A stretch of 64,000 bases of DNA. It comes from JALZVT01 sp964611345 (GTDB lineage Bacteria > Pseudomonadota > Gammaproteobacteria > Pseudomonadales > Azotimanducaceae). The stretch spans positions 1-64,000 of the forward strand of contig CAZSYU010000005.1 in the NCBI GenBank assembly GCA_964611345.1, written 5' to 3'. The position numbers and the translations under genes were made by a program. Below, one piece after another: positions 54,201 through 61,966 of this stretch (position 1 is its first letter; every line of letters starts with the position of its first letter). Under the pieces are notes generated by a model, which worked only from the letters and a program-made list of their open reading frames with translations, had not been told where the DNA came from and made no database searches.

Positions 54201-54363
54201 AAGTTTGCATCGCTATGGATTCAAGCGTGTAGGGTAAAAATCTGGCTTGATTAAAGCTGGGAGTGATGACGCTCAAGGTCAACTTCCCGACAACTGTCCT
54301 TCGCTGATCCTTCTCTGGTATCGCCGCAGCCTTTGCGCTCTTCTTATTGATAGTGATCTCCAT
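51265..54363 (-). CDS. Three-domain GT2 / DUF115-like / GT4 fusion glycosyltransferase
   Basis: 1032 residues. Domain 1 (about 28-270) is GT2: LSVITPSFNQARFLPYTLES, the acidic CWLNSDDVYPDN. Domain 2 (about 403-615) starts CVIVGNGPSLNGSDW and contains VLLIGFDHSY and VNHFRADYFKGKQW; this GNGPSL Rossmann fold is shared by DUF115/Maf flagellin glycosyltransferases and GT42 sialyltransferases. Domain 3 (about 632-990) is a GT4-like GT-B enzyme with DLLLIGYNFD and AYVRYSIANKLADYLNAGAP. Convergent with wzt, one base apart. GTG at 54366 or ATG at 54363 as start. Probably assembles several linkages of the O-chain repeat. Confidence 0.83.
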   Translation of the reverse strand: MEITINKKSAKAAAIPEKDQRRTVVGKLTLSVITPSFNQARFLPYTLESIAMQTYANVENIIVDPGSTDGATEIARKQSGIRLINEPDEGQADGINKGFAAATGDILCWLNSDDVYPDNRVLEHVAATFDADPEVDIVYGAAHFVDEDGQFLREGFVNSDVEGLKASLQYQVGIIQPSVFIHRRMIEKAGALDADFEFTLDYEFWVRLALAGAKWKYLDRVLSHHRWWGEMKTASRRGESYIEHLRTVKKHFGYAHYKWIERYADYLLTGADGIVTHGSGSEVDKKRTMGELHRTWNSQFSAQSTLREATPEATEKNATLAHYLEHCGYENPVKNWLTGEAEATQPGALAEGKPLSWQVRKGKESVSYTVPGEFLCELDKDWFDQQQVRVREHLESRRALNKSRTCVIVGNGPSLNGSDWSLLAGFDLIVSNFAYYDKELLALAKYVTVTNRMVAEQGSEQFNELVGVTKVYPAWLSPYFADDTNALFLNATLNPEFSTAVDKEISWRSTVSFFNMQLAYSLGYERVLLIGFDHSYVQPEGSIEGQPIDQKTDDVNHFRADYFKGKQWQAADVSEMEKVYQLARVAYEDAGRTLLNATSGGHLEVFPRVSLEEAFISAAQVQQRSLDARGEKLRVLVLSASEVNSQCATGAVKSHYFKNMEDCDILQLYTSPSADVAQVRSRSISAHDDDHDVHGVALHFRPHVIYFRPSANPTYYFEVCLRLIAALQVPVVTHVMDDWVSRHDLEQLQPMFQARMREMLDLSAGRLAISPGMADAYKERYGRSFFPLANYVTDQPTASKVSDETYTIRYCGGLDATMTRETIAMVSRAVEELNGEGMRARLDIYTMPWYMEFAESIGSTNVHIHEMASDAEYPGLLASSDLLLIGYNFDAQSIAYVRYSIANKLADYLNAGAPVLLIGPRDIETISFCESRAIGHVCTENSATAVKSAIAGLMNLHPAEREELVARSHTSYAEFCNSDVSPQMFRAHLTNAAFSIASGETGPVSLQSKLKFIYRAARLGIRSRLPAVRRFI

Positions 54364-54403
54364 CACAGTGGTCTTGACTTCCTTTCAAACCTGGCTCCGC
54401 GAT

Positions 54404-55210
54404 TTAGACAGAGAGGTCGGCGTTTTCCAGGTGCCGAGCCGAAATTACTTTCATCGAATCCATAAAGTCATGCTCGAATGCCGCAAAACTTCCCTTGGGG
54501 AAAGCCCAGGCGTACCAGAAATCAGCAGCATTATCTGCGCTTGCAAGATCACCGAAAAAGGTCCGAACCTCGAGGCCAACATCGTTGAGATACCCAAACA
54601 AGTCTTCAATTTTATAATTGTAAAGATCAGGGGCGTTAACACCTTTTTCAAACACAATCACTGGTCGAGACTGACTTAGCATCTCACGAGCACCCTTTAA
54701 GGTTGAAAATTCACCCCCTTCTAGATCGAGTTTGATAAACGCAACCTTATCGAGCTCTGCTGGCAATTCCTGATCCAATGTTGTCGCAGGCACACTGATC
54801 GGAGCTTCGTAAACGGTGTTCGGATCATCACCCATCACCGGATTCACACCAGATCGCCCCGGATGTTCTAGAGACACCAAAAACTCGATCGAATCGAGTT
54901 GTGGATCGTCTTGCAGCGCGGCTTCGCATAGTTCTATTTTCACACCAACAGGGCTCGCGCTTATATTGGCTTTCAGTGTTTCTGCAATAAGCGCAGAAGC
55001 CTCTACTGCCAACACCCGCTCCACAGTTTCGAGTTCCGCCAACTTAAAAGTGTGGTAACCAACGTGTGCCCCACCATCCACGACGATGGCATTGTGCCAA
55101 CGACTGGACAGCCGGGTATACAATTCAGTAATAAATTCTTCTGCGGCTCGTCCGTCGGTTCGAGCAAACTCGCGAAAAGTGGCAATGAATTGCTCACCGA
55201 GCACTGGCAT
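54404..55210 (-). CDS. FkbM-family methyltransferase
   Basis: 268 residues. VVDGGAHVGYHTFKLAEL is SAM motif I, VLAVEASALIAETLKANI motif II, and VAFIKLDLEGGEFSTLKGAR the FkbM signature. Such enzymes O-methylate sugars in surface glycans. The frame goes to a TTG at 55225; I choose the ATG at 55210 (MPVLGEQFIATF). It lies 40 bases before the fusion gene on the same strand and 82 bases after the second FkbM gene. Confidence 0.85.
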   Translation of the reverse strand: MPVLGEQFIATFREFARTDGRAAEEFITELYTRLSSRWHNAIVVDGGAHVGYHTFKLAELETVERVLAVEASALIAETLKANISASPVGVKIELCEAALQDDPQLDSIEFLVSLEHPGRSGVNPVMGDDPNTVYEAPISVPATTLDQELPAELDKVAFIKLDLEGGEFSTLKGAREMLSQSRPVIVFEKGVNAPDLYNYKIEDLFGYLNDVGLEVRTFFGDLASADNAADFWYAWAFPKGSFAAFEHDFMDSMKVISARHLENADLSV

Positions 55211-55292
55211 ACAGTCGATCTCCAAACACTAGCCTAGGCCAGTCCCGATTGTATCCTGAATCAAAGACACCAACAGGTTTTTGACAGGTACT

Positions 55293-55994
55293 TTACAGGT
55301 TGTTATTCCACAACCCACTTTGCCATTCTGCGGGATCAAAGGGTGGTTGGTGCATCGGAGAAAGTTGAGGAATGCTCCCCTTAATGTCTCTGCGCACAAA
55401 CACTGCATCAGCCTGCCAAAGGCAGCGGCCGTAGTAGCAGAGATCACACAGATCCCATAAATCAAAACCAGCCTCGTGCAATACAATTGCCCGCTCCATA
55501 AACTTGTCAACCGTCATTTCGATGGCAACAACCGATGTCTGAGCAAGCGATCTCCGTGCGCCGCGCAGAATCCTCGTAGGCACATCGGCACCTTCGACAT
55601 CTATCTTCAGAAGAAACGGCCCTTGTTCTGGACACGTTTGGCAGTATTCATCCAGCGTTATCGAGCGAATTTTACGGGTAGAATCGTCTTCCTTGTCGAC
55701 AAGAAAACTGTGGGAGATTTCATCTCCGCGAGTCTTTTTCTGGGTATGAAGATTAAGCTCAGCAGCGACATCCGAGACTGCAACCTCTACTAGTGTGTGA
55801 TCTATTTCTGCATAGTTGGCTTTGATCTTGGGGTAGTACTCTTGCACCGGTTCAAAGAGATGATGGTGTAAATCAGGAAAAAGTCGCATCAACACCGGCG
55901 TAGAATGTTGAATGCCCACATCCAGTACAGATCCTATTGGCACTTCGAATTCCTTTAACAAGCCCAGGCTTTCGAAGATGTTGGGGTTACGCAT
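55293..55994 (-). CDS. FkbM-family methyltransferase, second copy
   Basis: 233 residues. VGSVLDVGIQHSTPVLMRLF-type motif I (SVLDVGIQ), LFEPVQEYYPKIKANY, then LLKIDVEGADVPTRILRGAR, the FkbM signature. It is only distantly similar to the neighbouring FkbM protein, so the two probably methylate different positions. Its frame opens inside the preceding gene; ATG 55994 has CGGAG 6 bases upstream and is preferred to ATG 56015. Motif I has IQHS where most enzymes have GANIG, an unusual loop. Confidence 0.82.
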   Translation of the reverse strand: MRNPNIFESLGLLKEFEVPIGSVLDVGIQHSTPVLMRLFPDLHHHLFEPVQEYYPKIKANYAEIDHTLVEVAVSDVAAELNLHTQKKTRGDEISHSFLVDKEDDSTRKIRSITLDEYCQTCPEQGPFLLKIDVEGADVPTRILRGARRSLAQTSVVAIEMTVDKFMERAIVLHEAGFDLWDLCDLCYYGRCLWQADAVFVRRDIKGSIPQLSPMHQPPFDPAEWQSGLWNNNL

Positions 55995-56061
55995 TTTGTG
56001 CTCCGCGCAGTTCATATCAAGATGTAGACGATCGGTGATAGCTACTTGTTGGTGTTGGTCT

Positions 56062-57153
56062 TCACCCAGGCACGTTGGGGTCAGAGTTTGACGAGGCCAT
56101 AACCTGGCTGCGGCGTTCGAACTCACGCAGATTCGCCACCTCGACGTTTCGCTCCCACAGACGCGCTCCTACTGTGAGCATCACTAAAAAACCACACAGC
56201 GCCGCACCAAGTACAATCGTTCGTATCCAGGCGGCACTGATTCCCGAGAGAGGTAACATAACAGAGGCCATCGCGAGCACGACTCCCGTAAGCAACGTCA
56301 TTCCAATCATCCTCCGTGAACGCAGCACCGACAGCAGCGAGCGCACATACAAACAGAGAGATTCGCCTCGATTCAACGCGGCCGGAACCGCACCAAACTC
56401 GGATTTCTTGAGCACCTCGCCCAGAGATTCCCTGGGCAGTACGTCAAGCGCCCCGCCTACCGTACTGTTGGTCAGCGCCCTTCCATGACTTAGATAGGCG
56501 GAAGCGGCCAGAGAAATAACCGCGGCCATGCGCTGCGTATCTGCAGCCTCCCAGCGTCTGCCGCGAAAATAGTCGGCCGAAAAATGGTTAACATCTGCCG
56601 CAACCTGCGTGATCACCACGCCTTCCGCAACCGGGGGTTGGTTGTAAGTGTTATCTACTCCGATCAGCGTAACGCGCTTATAACCCACCCAAAAAGCTAT
56701 CTGCAGTAAAAAATAGGTAACCGTGCTCTGGGTTGAAGCGCCGCGAATAGGATGGAGTTGGAAGCCGGGCGTCGCGGCTGTGGCCACACCATGAGGAGCC
56801 GCGACAGCGGGCATCTGCCCGGAAAGACTCTCGGGCAACAATAAGGTCGGTACAGATTGGCCGGCTGCTCGCGCCACGGTGTAGCACTGCTCCAAACCAT
56901 CCACTGCCTGCTCTATGACTAGTGGATTGACCATTCCCAACACGTTTGCGCGCTCAAATAATAAGGGGTTTTCGTACGCGAAGTTACTGATGTACACGTC
57001 TGCCTCTGCCCGATTAATTGCCGCAACGACCGCAGGTTGCAGCGACGGCCCGTTACCCACGATCACACAGGTATCAGGGTGAGGCTTAGCATTCTGGGCC
57101 TTGATAAATCGGTCGGTTCCGCGTGCATTTCGCAACAACTGAAAAATGCCCAA
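56062..57153 (-). CDS. DUF115-like protein with C-terminal membrane anchor
   Basis: 363 residues. Residues about 25-255 are a paralogue of the middle domain of the 1032-residue fusion: CVIVGNGPSLQPAVV, VTLIGVDNTYNQPP, VNHFSADYFRGRRWEAAD and a shared ending ALTNSTVGGALDVLPRESL. Residues about 275-325 form two membrane helices (MIGMTLLTGVVLAMASVML, TIVLGAALCGFLVMLTV), followed by a short helical tail. Enzymatic role unknown; DUF115/GT42 relatives transfer nonulosonic acids. TTG start, 11 bases after the fcl stop. Confidence 0.78.
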   Translation of the reverse strand: MGIFQLLRNARGTDRFIKAQNAKPHPDTCVIVGNGPSLQPAVVAAINRAEADVYISNFAYENPLLFERANVLGMVNPLVIEQAVDGLEQCYTVARAAGQSVPTLLLPESLSGQMPAVAAPHGVATAATPGFQLHPIRGASTQSTVTYFLLQIAFWVGYKRVTLIGVDNTYNQPPVAEGVVITQVAADVNHFSADYFRGRRWEAADTQRMAAVISLAASAYLSHGRALTNSTVGGALDVLPRESLGEVLKKSEFGAVPAALNRGESLCLYVRSLLSVLRSRRMIGMTLLTGVVLAMASVMLPLSGISAAWIRTIVLGAALCGFLVMLTVGARLWERNVEVANLREFERRSQVMASSNSDPNVPG

Positions 57154-57164
57154 GCTAAATTCTC

Positions 57165-58145
57165 TTAATTGCCGGAACGAAGATGTTCCAGGTTATCGAC
57201 ATACCACTCGTAGGTGCTGCGCAGGCCGTCTCGCAATGAGATAGTTGCCCGCCAGCCAAGTTTATCTGCGAGTGACACATCCAGTCGTTTGACCGGAGTG
57301 CCATCGGGCATATTCGGATCAAACACCAAGTCGCCCTTGAAACCAACCACTTCAGCAATTTCTCCCGCAAGCTCGGCAATCGTTAGATCAACGCCCGTCC
57401 CGATATTGATGTGAGACTGCATTGGCTCAACCACACTGGTGAGCTTTGACTTGTCGAGGGTCAGAAAGAAATGCACGGACCTGGCTAAATCATCAACGTG
57501 CAGAAACTCACGCCGTGCCTTTCCGCTACCCCAAACCTGCACCTCATTGGCACTACTGACAACCGCATCGTGGAATTTATTCATGAGCCCAGGAATCACG
57601 TGGCTGTTTTCCGGATGAAAATTGTCTTCCTGGCCGTAGAGATTTGTGGGCATCAGGCTACGATAGTCTGTGTCGTACTGCCGGTTAAAGGACTCACACA
57701 GTTTGATTCCGGCGATCTTTGCCAGCGCGTAGGCTTCGTTGGTTGGCTCCAACGCACGAGTGAGTAATTGATCCTCACCCATGGGTTGGTCTGCCAAACG
57801 TGGATAAATACAAGAGCTGCCAAGAAACACAAGTCGCTCTACGCCCGCTTCATAAGCGCCACGAATGAGGTTGCACTCAATCATGAGGTTCTCGTAGATG
57901 AAATCTGCAGGATAAGTATTGTTGGCATGGATGCCACCAACCTTTGCAGCGGCAATAACCAGGGCCTTCGGTTTGGTGGCGGCAACGTAGTCAAAGGTCG
58001 CGCGTTGGTCTGTTAAATCAAGCTCAGCTCGCGGCGGTTGCAAAATATTGTCGAACCCGTTGGCCTGCAACACCTGCACAACGGCCTTTCCAACCATACC
58101 CCTGTGGCCGGCAACAAAAACAGGGTCGTTAAGTTCTAAGGCCAT
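57165..58145 (-). CDS. fcl: GDP-L-fucose synthase
   Basis: 326 residues. Extended SDR: VAGHRGMVGKAVVQVL for NADP(H), LGSSCIYPRLADQPM and YALAKIAG (catalytic Tyr/Lys), AAAKVGGIHANNTYPADFI. It epimerises and reduces GDP-4-keto-6-deoxymannose from Gmd to GDP-L-fucose. It directly follows gmd (12 bases). Predicts fucose in the surface glycan. Confidence 0.95.
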   Translation of the reverse strand: MALELNDPVFVAGHRGMVGKAVVQVLQANGFDNILQPPRAELDLTDQRATFDYVAATKPKALVIAAAKVGGIHANNTYPADFIYENLMIECNLIRGAYEAGVERLVFLGSSCIYPRLADQPMGEDQLLTRALEPTNEAYALAKIAGIKLCESFNRQYDTDYRSLMPTNLYGQEDNFHPENSHVIPGLMNKFHDAVVSSANEVQVWGSGKARREFLHVDDLARSVHFFLTLDKSKLTSVVEPMQSHINIGTGVDLTIAELAGEIAEVVGFKGDLVFDPNMPDGTPVKRLDVSLADKLGWRATISLRDGLRSTYEWYVDNLEHLRSGN

Positions 58146-58157
58146 GCGTCTTTCGCC

Positions 58158-59273
58158 TTATTCAGTATTGGTTGAAATCTTGTAACCGTGCTGCGATACC
58201 AATGCATCACGCTTGGCTAACTGCAAGTCTTCCTGGACCATCTCCTCTACAAGCGCGTTGAATGATGTTCGCGGCGACCAACCCAATTGTTTGCGGGCAA
58301 AGCTGGGGTCACCTAACAGGGTTTCAACCTCGGTTGGACGATAGTAACGGGGGTCAACCTGAACAACGCAGTCGCCGACAGAACGCGTACAGCCAGAGGT
58401 GTGGATTGCCTTAATATGCGCGCGCTCAGATTCTGCGCTGCCACTCCACTCAAGCTCCAGACCTAGTTCCCGCGCCGCAATATTCACAAAATCACGAACG
58501 GTATACTGCTCGCCTGTTGCAATCACAAAATCTTGCGGCTGGTCTTGCTGCAACATCATCCACTGCATTTCAACATAGTCTCTGGCATGCCCCCAGTCAC
58601 GCAGTGCGTCGAGGTTCCCCAAATAGAGGCACTCCTCAAGACCGGTGAAAATACGCGACAGCGCTCGAGTAATTTTTCGAGTCACAAAGGTCTCGCCCCG
58701 ACGAGGTGATTCGTGATTAAACAGCACGCCATTGCACGCATATATGCCATAGGCTTCGCGATAGTTCACTACTATCCAATAGGCGTATAGCTTTGCGACA
58801 GCATAGGGAGAACGCGGATAGAAGGGTGTACGCTCTGTCTGCGGTGTTTCCTGAACGAGGCCGTAGAGTTCTGAAGAGGAGGCCTGGTAGAGCTTCGTCT
58901 TATTTTCCAGACCTAGTATTCGAATGGCTTCGAGTAATCGCAGAGAACCCAGCCCGGTCACATTTGCAGTGTACTCAGGCTGTTCAAAAGAAACCGCAAC
59001 GTGGCTTTGTGCGCCGAGGTTGTAGATTTCCTCGGGCTGCACTTCCTGCACGATGCGCACGAGACTGGTGGAGTCTGACAGATCTCCGTAGTGCAGAAAA
59101 AAATTGCGATTCTGCTCGTGAGGATCTTGATAAAGATGATCGATGCGGTCGGTATTAATCGATGACGCGCGACGTTTGATGCCGTGCACCTCGTATCCCT
59201 TCGCAAGCAAAAACTCCGCAAGATAAGCACCATCTTGCCCGGTGATCCCGGAAACCAGGGCAACTCTTGCCAT
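58158..59273 (-). CDS. gmd: GDP-mannose 4,6-dehydratase
   Basis: 371 residues. ALVSGITGQDGAYLAEFLL for NADP, the RRASSINTDRIDHLYQDPH loop, SSSELYGLVQETPQTE (catalytic Ser/Thr and Glu) and SPYAVAKLYAYWIV (Tyr/Lys), all typical of GMD. Converts GDP-mannose to GDP-4-keto-6-deoxy-D-mannose for Fcl. It uses the product of ManC, at the other end of the locus. ATG start. Confidence 0.96.
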   Translation of the reverse strand: MARVALVSGITGQDGAYLAEFLLAKGYEVHGIKRRASSINTDRIDHLYQDPHEQNRNFFLHYGDLSDSTSLVRIVQEVQPEEIYNLGAQSHVAVSFEQPEYTANVTGLGSLRLLEAIRILGLENKTKLYQASSSELYGLVQETPQTERTPFYPRSPYAVAKLYAYWIVVNYREAYGIYACNGVLFNHESPRRGETFVTRKITRALSRIFTGLEECLYLGNLDALRDWGHARDYVEMQWMMLQQDQPQDFVIATGEQYTVRDFVNIAARELGLELEWSGSAESERAHIKAIHTSGCTRSVGDCVVQVDPRYYRPTEVETLLGDPSFARKQLGWSPRTSFNALVEEMVQEDLQLAKRDALVSQHGYKISTNTE

Positions 59274-59330
59274 CGACTTTATTCTTACCTAAAGATTCAA
59301 ATTCTATCTGAAGCCACAGGCCGATCATAG

Positions 59331-60275
59331 CTATGACCGATCCTGGCGCAGATTCTGATCAAGTAATTCCATGGCTCGGCGGCTAGTGCGCAGCACCGCT
59401 TCCAGAGTATTCGAGCCGTTATGACTACCAACGATACAACGTTCATCGCGACAGAAGTAGGCATCTGCAGCAACCGGTTCCACTTCGAACACATCCAGTG
59501 CGCAGGCGGCAACGCGGCCTGTCTCAAGCGCCGCAATCAACGCTGCCTCATCGATCAGCGGTCCACGCGCGACATTAACTACTCGAACCCCGCGCTTGCA
59601 TTGGGCTAAGACCTCGGCATTGAGCATATGCCTGTTCGCAGGTGTGAGGGCGCAAGTGAAGCCCACAAAATCGAGTTCTTGAACACCCTCTGGCCAAACA
59701 CCTCGAACGACCCCGTCGGGTAGCTCCGTCTCCGGCTGCAGAAACGGATCAAAGGCCACCACCTGCATTCCACAGGCCACCAACCTTGCAGCTAAACTTC
59801 GCCCGATATTGCCAAATCCGACTAAGCCAAAAATCTTGCCTCGCAGGGAGATTCCGGTGGGTTTGGCCCAGCCACCAGCGCGTACGCTCCGGTCGATGGC
59901 GAACAACTCGCGAGCCAACCCAATGGTATATCCAAGCGCGACATCCGCGACTTCGTCGCCAAACATGGCTGGCGTATTGGTGACAGGCACACCCCGCTCG
60001 GCAAACGCCTCAAGATCCACATTATCTGTACCCACGCCCCACTTAACTGCTGCGCGAAATGAACCAGTTAGACCAGCCTCCAAAACGCGTTCTGTTGCCG
60101 GATCATCGCCAATTACCCAGCCCTCATAGCCTGGCAACAACTCAATGAGCTCGTCTTCCGTGAGCGTTTGGGTGACATCAGCCGCCGTAACATCCCAGCC
60201 ATAGCTGGCAAAGTCATCCTCAAAACACTCAATCTGCTTGAGCATTGGCGGGCAGGTAACAAGCACTCGGGTCAT
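59331..60275 (-). CDS. D-2-hydroxyacid dehydrogenase, phosphoglycerate-dehydrogenase-like
   Basis: 314 residues. GLVGFGNIGRSLAARL is the NAD site; the catalytic residues are in VVNVARGPLIDEAAL (Arg), FEVEPV (Glu) and SHNGSNT (His). It lacks the ACT domain of serine-pathway SerA. It overlaps the upstream cytidylyltransferase gene by 4 bases (ATGA), so the two act in one pathway, perhaps making or reducing a carboxylated precursor that is activated with CMP or CDP. ATG 60275 chosen (MTRVLVTCPPM). Confidence 0.86.
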   Translation of the reverse strand: MTRVLVTCPPMLKQIECFEDDFASYGWDVTAADVTQTLTEDELIELLPGYEGWVIGDDPATERVLEAGLTGSFRAAVKWGVGTDNVDLEAFAERGVPVTNTPAMFGDEVADVALGYTIGLARELFAIDRSVRAGGWAKPTGISLRGKIFGLVGFGNIGRSLAARLVACGMQVVAFDPFLQPETELPDGVVRGVWPEGVQELDFVGFTCALTPANRHMLNAEVLAQCKRGVRVVNVARGPLIDEAALIAALETGRVAACALDVFEVEPVAADAYFCRDERCIVGSHNGSNTLEAVLRTSRRAMELLDQNLRQDRS

Positions 60276-60949
60276 ACCTGTTCTCTCCGACTGGTTAACA
60301 GGCCATCTGCGAGGTACCAATCTTCCCACTCATCAATATCAATCGCTTCATGAGCCCCAATCTCATACAGCTTCGGCCGCTGTCCAATACGAGCCCCGCT
60401 ACTCGCAAAACTCTGCTGTGAGAAAAAATAGAAGCAGCTATTTTCTTCAAACCAGGGTTCTAAATCTTGTGTGGGCAGTAAATTGGCCGGGTCATGATTT
60501 ATGGGTTGGGCGTCTCGTGTGTAAAAACGCGTTTGATGACGCGTCACCGAAAACAACGAATCATAGCCATCTTTTACCGCCACGAGATAGTCTTCCCATG
60601 CCGTTTGCAAGGACGTCGCCTTAAGCAATGGGTTGGTTGTATGGGTCATTAAGTAGTTTTCAGCCGGGTGACTGGCCAGATCATCTTGCAACACCAGGTT
60701 CATCGACACATCATCGCCGCAGAGCCGCGTTGGCCGGTCCTTTATTACCACGCGGTTACTCTCTTTCAGACCCGCAGCATTCAGCTTTGCGCGAGCATCC
60801 GTATTTATCAACACATGATCGATAAACGGTAGCTCTAAAAGCGTGTTAAGAATCCAGGCGTACAGCGGTCTTCCATGCAGGTCGCGAAAGTTCTTACCAG
60901 GAACGCGGCTGCTGTGGGCCTTCATGGGCAACAGGGCGATTGTTGTCAT
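60272..60949 (-). CDS. Acylneuraminate-cytidylyltransferase-like protein
   Basis: 225 residues. The N-terminal nucleotide loop is IALLPMKAHSSRVPGKNFRD, a variant of the ARGGSKxxPxKN loop of CMP-sialate and CMP-Kdo synthetases; LMTHTTNPLLKATSL corresponds to the substrate strand and EAIDIDEWEDWYLAD to the metal site of the family. It probably activates an acidic sugar or acid as its CMP/CDP derivative. There is no NeuB- or NeuC-type gene here, so classical sialic acid synthesis is not supported. The ATG at 60949 lies inside the end of the upstream GT2 gene; AGAGG precedes it. Confidence 0.83.
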   Translation of the reverse strand: MTTIALLPMKAHSSRVPGKNFRDLHGRPLYAWILNTLLELPFIDHVLINTDARAKLNAAGLKESNRVVIKDRPTRLCGDDVSMNLVLQDDLASHPAENYLMTHTTNPLLKATSLQTAWEDYLVAVKDGYDSLFSVTRHQTRFYTRDAQPINHDPANLLPTQDLEPWFEENSCFYFFSQQSFASSGARIGQRPKLYEIGAHEAIDIDEWEDWYLADGLLTSRREQV

Positions 60950-61859
60950 TGCCAGGAACCTCTTGTTCATACTGTCGGTCGGGATAGAAATAGTTTCTCG
61001 AATGCGCACGGGAGACTTCCTTGGCAAGCCGATTACCCAGATATCCTCCATAAAACTGATTGAACCGGAAAAGAACGATACCACCGAGTTCACGCACCAA
61101 GCTTCTTTGCTGAACGGCGCGATAACTATCTTTGGCAATGCTTCGCAGCAAACAGGAGACGAAGGTTCTGAAGGTCATGGCGACTTCAGGTGCGATGGAG
61201 GCGAGGGCGAATGCTTCTCGCTCATAACGCCTGCGCACCTGGGGCCAGGTTTCGTCATGAATGTGATACACCGCAGCGCGGGCGGCGTAACCAATCTGAC
61301 CGCCCCGGGCTTTGATATCCCTCCCAAGTTTCATGTCTTCAAGTCCGGTGAGCTTTTCATCAAATCGATGGGTTAACCAGACTGCACGGCTAACCGCTGC
61401 ATTCGCGTTGTTAGCGAAGTAGCCTAGCTGCGGCAGCATGCTGTTTGTCGGAAAGTACTTCAGAAACACCCGCGATTCAGAAAACTTGGTGGTACCGCGG
61501 CCGATCTGCCGACCGTAACAATACTGCACTAGCTTTTCTTTTATGGGTCGAATCAGTTCTCGCAGCCACTCATCGCTCGCCGGCACGCAATGACCACTAA
61601 TAAACACCAATATGTCGCCAGCAGCGGTTTCGCAACCCAGATTGAGCGAGCGGCCGAAGCTGAATTCCTCTTTTCGGATCCGGGCGATACGACAGCCATA
61701 ACTGCGGGCAATCTCAATAGTGTTGTCTGTGGATCCCGAATCAACCAGCACGACCTCGACAACATCGTCATCATCCAGACGTTGGGAATCGACCCCTTGG
61801 AGCAACTCCTCAAGATATGCCTGCTCGTTCAGAGTTCGAATAACAACGCTGATATTCAT
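60894..61859 (-). CDS. Glycosyltransferase family 2, rhamnosyltransferase-like
   Basis: 321 residues: MNISVVIRTLNEQAYLEELL, VLVDSGSTDNTIEIA, then the distinctive FSFGRSLNLGCETAAGDILV and FISGHCVPAS replacing DxD, and NNANAAVSRAVWL. These marks recall WbbL/RfbN-like rhamnosyltransferases. First gene of the nine-gene minus-strand operon down to 51265. Only 21 bases separate its ATG from the tRNA gene, leaving no room for its own promoter. Confidence 0.86.
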   Translation of the reverse strand: MNISVVIRTLNEQAYLEELLQGVDSQRLDDDDVVEVVLVDSGSTDNTIEIARSYGCRIARIRKEEFSFGRSLNLGCETAAGDILVFISGHCVPASDEWLRELIRPIKEKLVQYCYGRQIGRGTTKFSESRVFLKYFPTNSMLPQLGYFANNANAAVSRAVWLTHRFDEKLTGLEDMKLGRDIKARGGQIGYAARAAVYHIHDETWPQVRRRYEREAFALASIAPEVAMTFRTFVSCLLRSIAKDSYRAVQQRSLVRELGGIVLFRFNQFYGGYLGNRLAKEVSRAHSRNYFYPDRQYEQEVPGNDNNRPVAHEGPQQPRSW

Positions 61860-61880
61860 GTTGTGCTAAGAGTTAAAATT

Positions 61881-61957
61881 TGGTGGGCCCACCAGGACTC
61901 GAACCTGGGACCAATGGATTATGAGTCCACTGCTCTAACCAACTGAGCTATAGGCCC
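61881..61957 (-). tRNA. tRNA with CAU anticodon, probably tRNA-Ile2
   Basis: 77 bases including an encoded CCA. The acceptor stem GGGCCTA/TGGGCCC, D arm TAGCTCAGTTGGTTAGAGCA, anticodon loop CTCATAA and T loop in GGTTCGAGTCC all pair properly. A CAU anticodon can be elongator Met or Ile2 (lysidine-modified by TilS); the GGACTCATAATCC stem and TTGGTC variable loop look more like ileX than metT, so Ile2 is favoured. It marks the right edge of the polysaccharide locus. Confidence 0.93.
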
Positions 61958-61966
61958 GGGACGCGA

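Noticed and set aside
60272..60949. Classical CMP-sialic-acid synthetase (neuA)
   Set aside because: No NeuB/NeuC genes accompany it and the nucleotide loop is a variant, so only the broader cytidylyltransferase family is supported.
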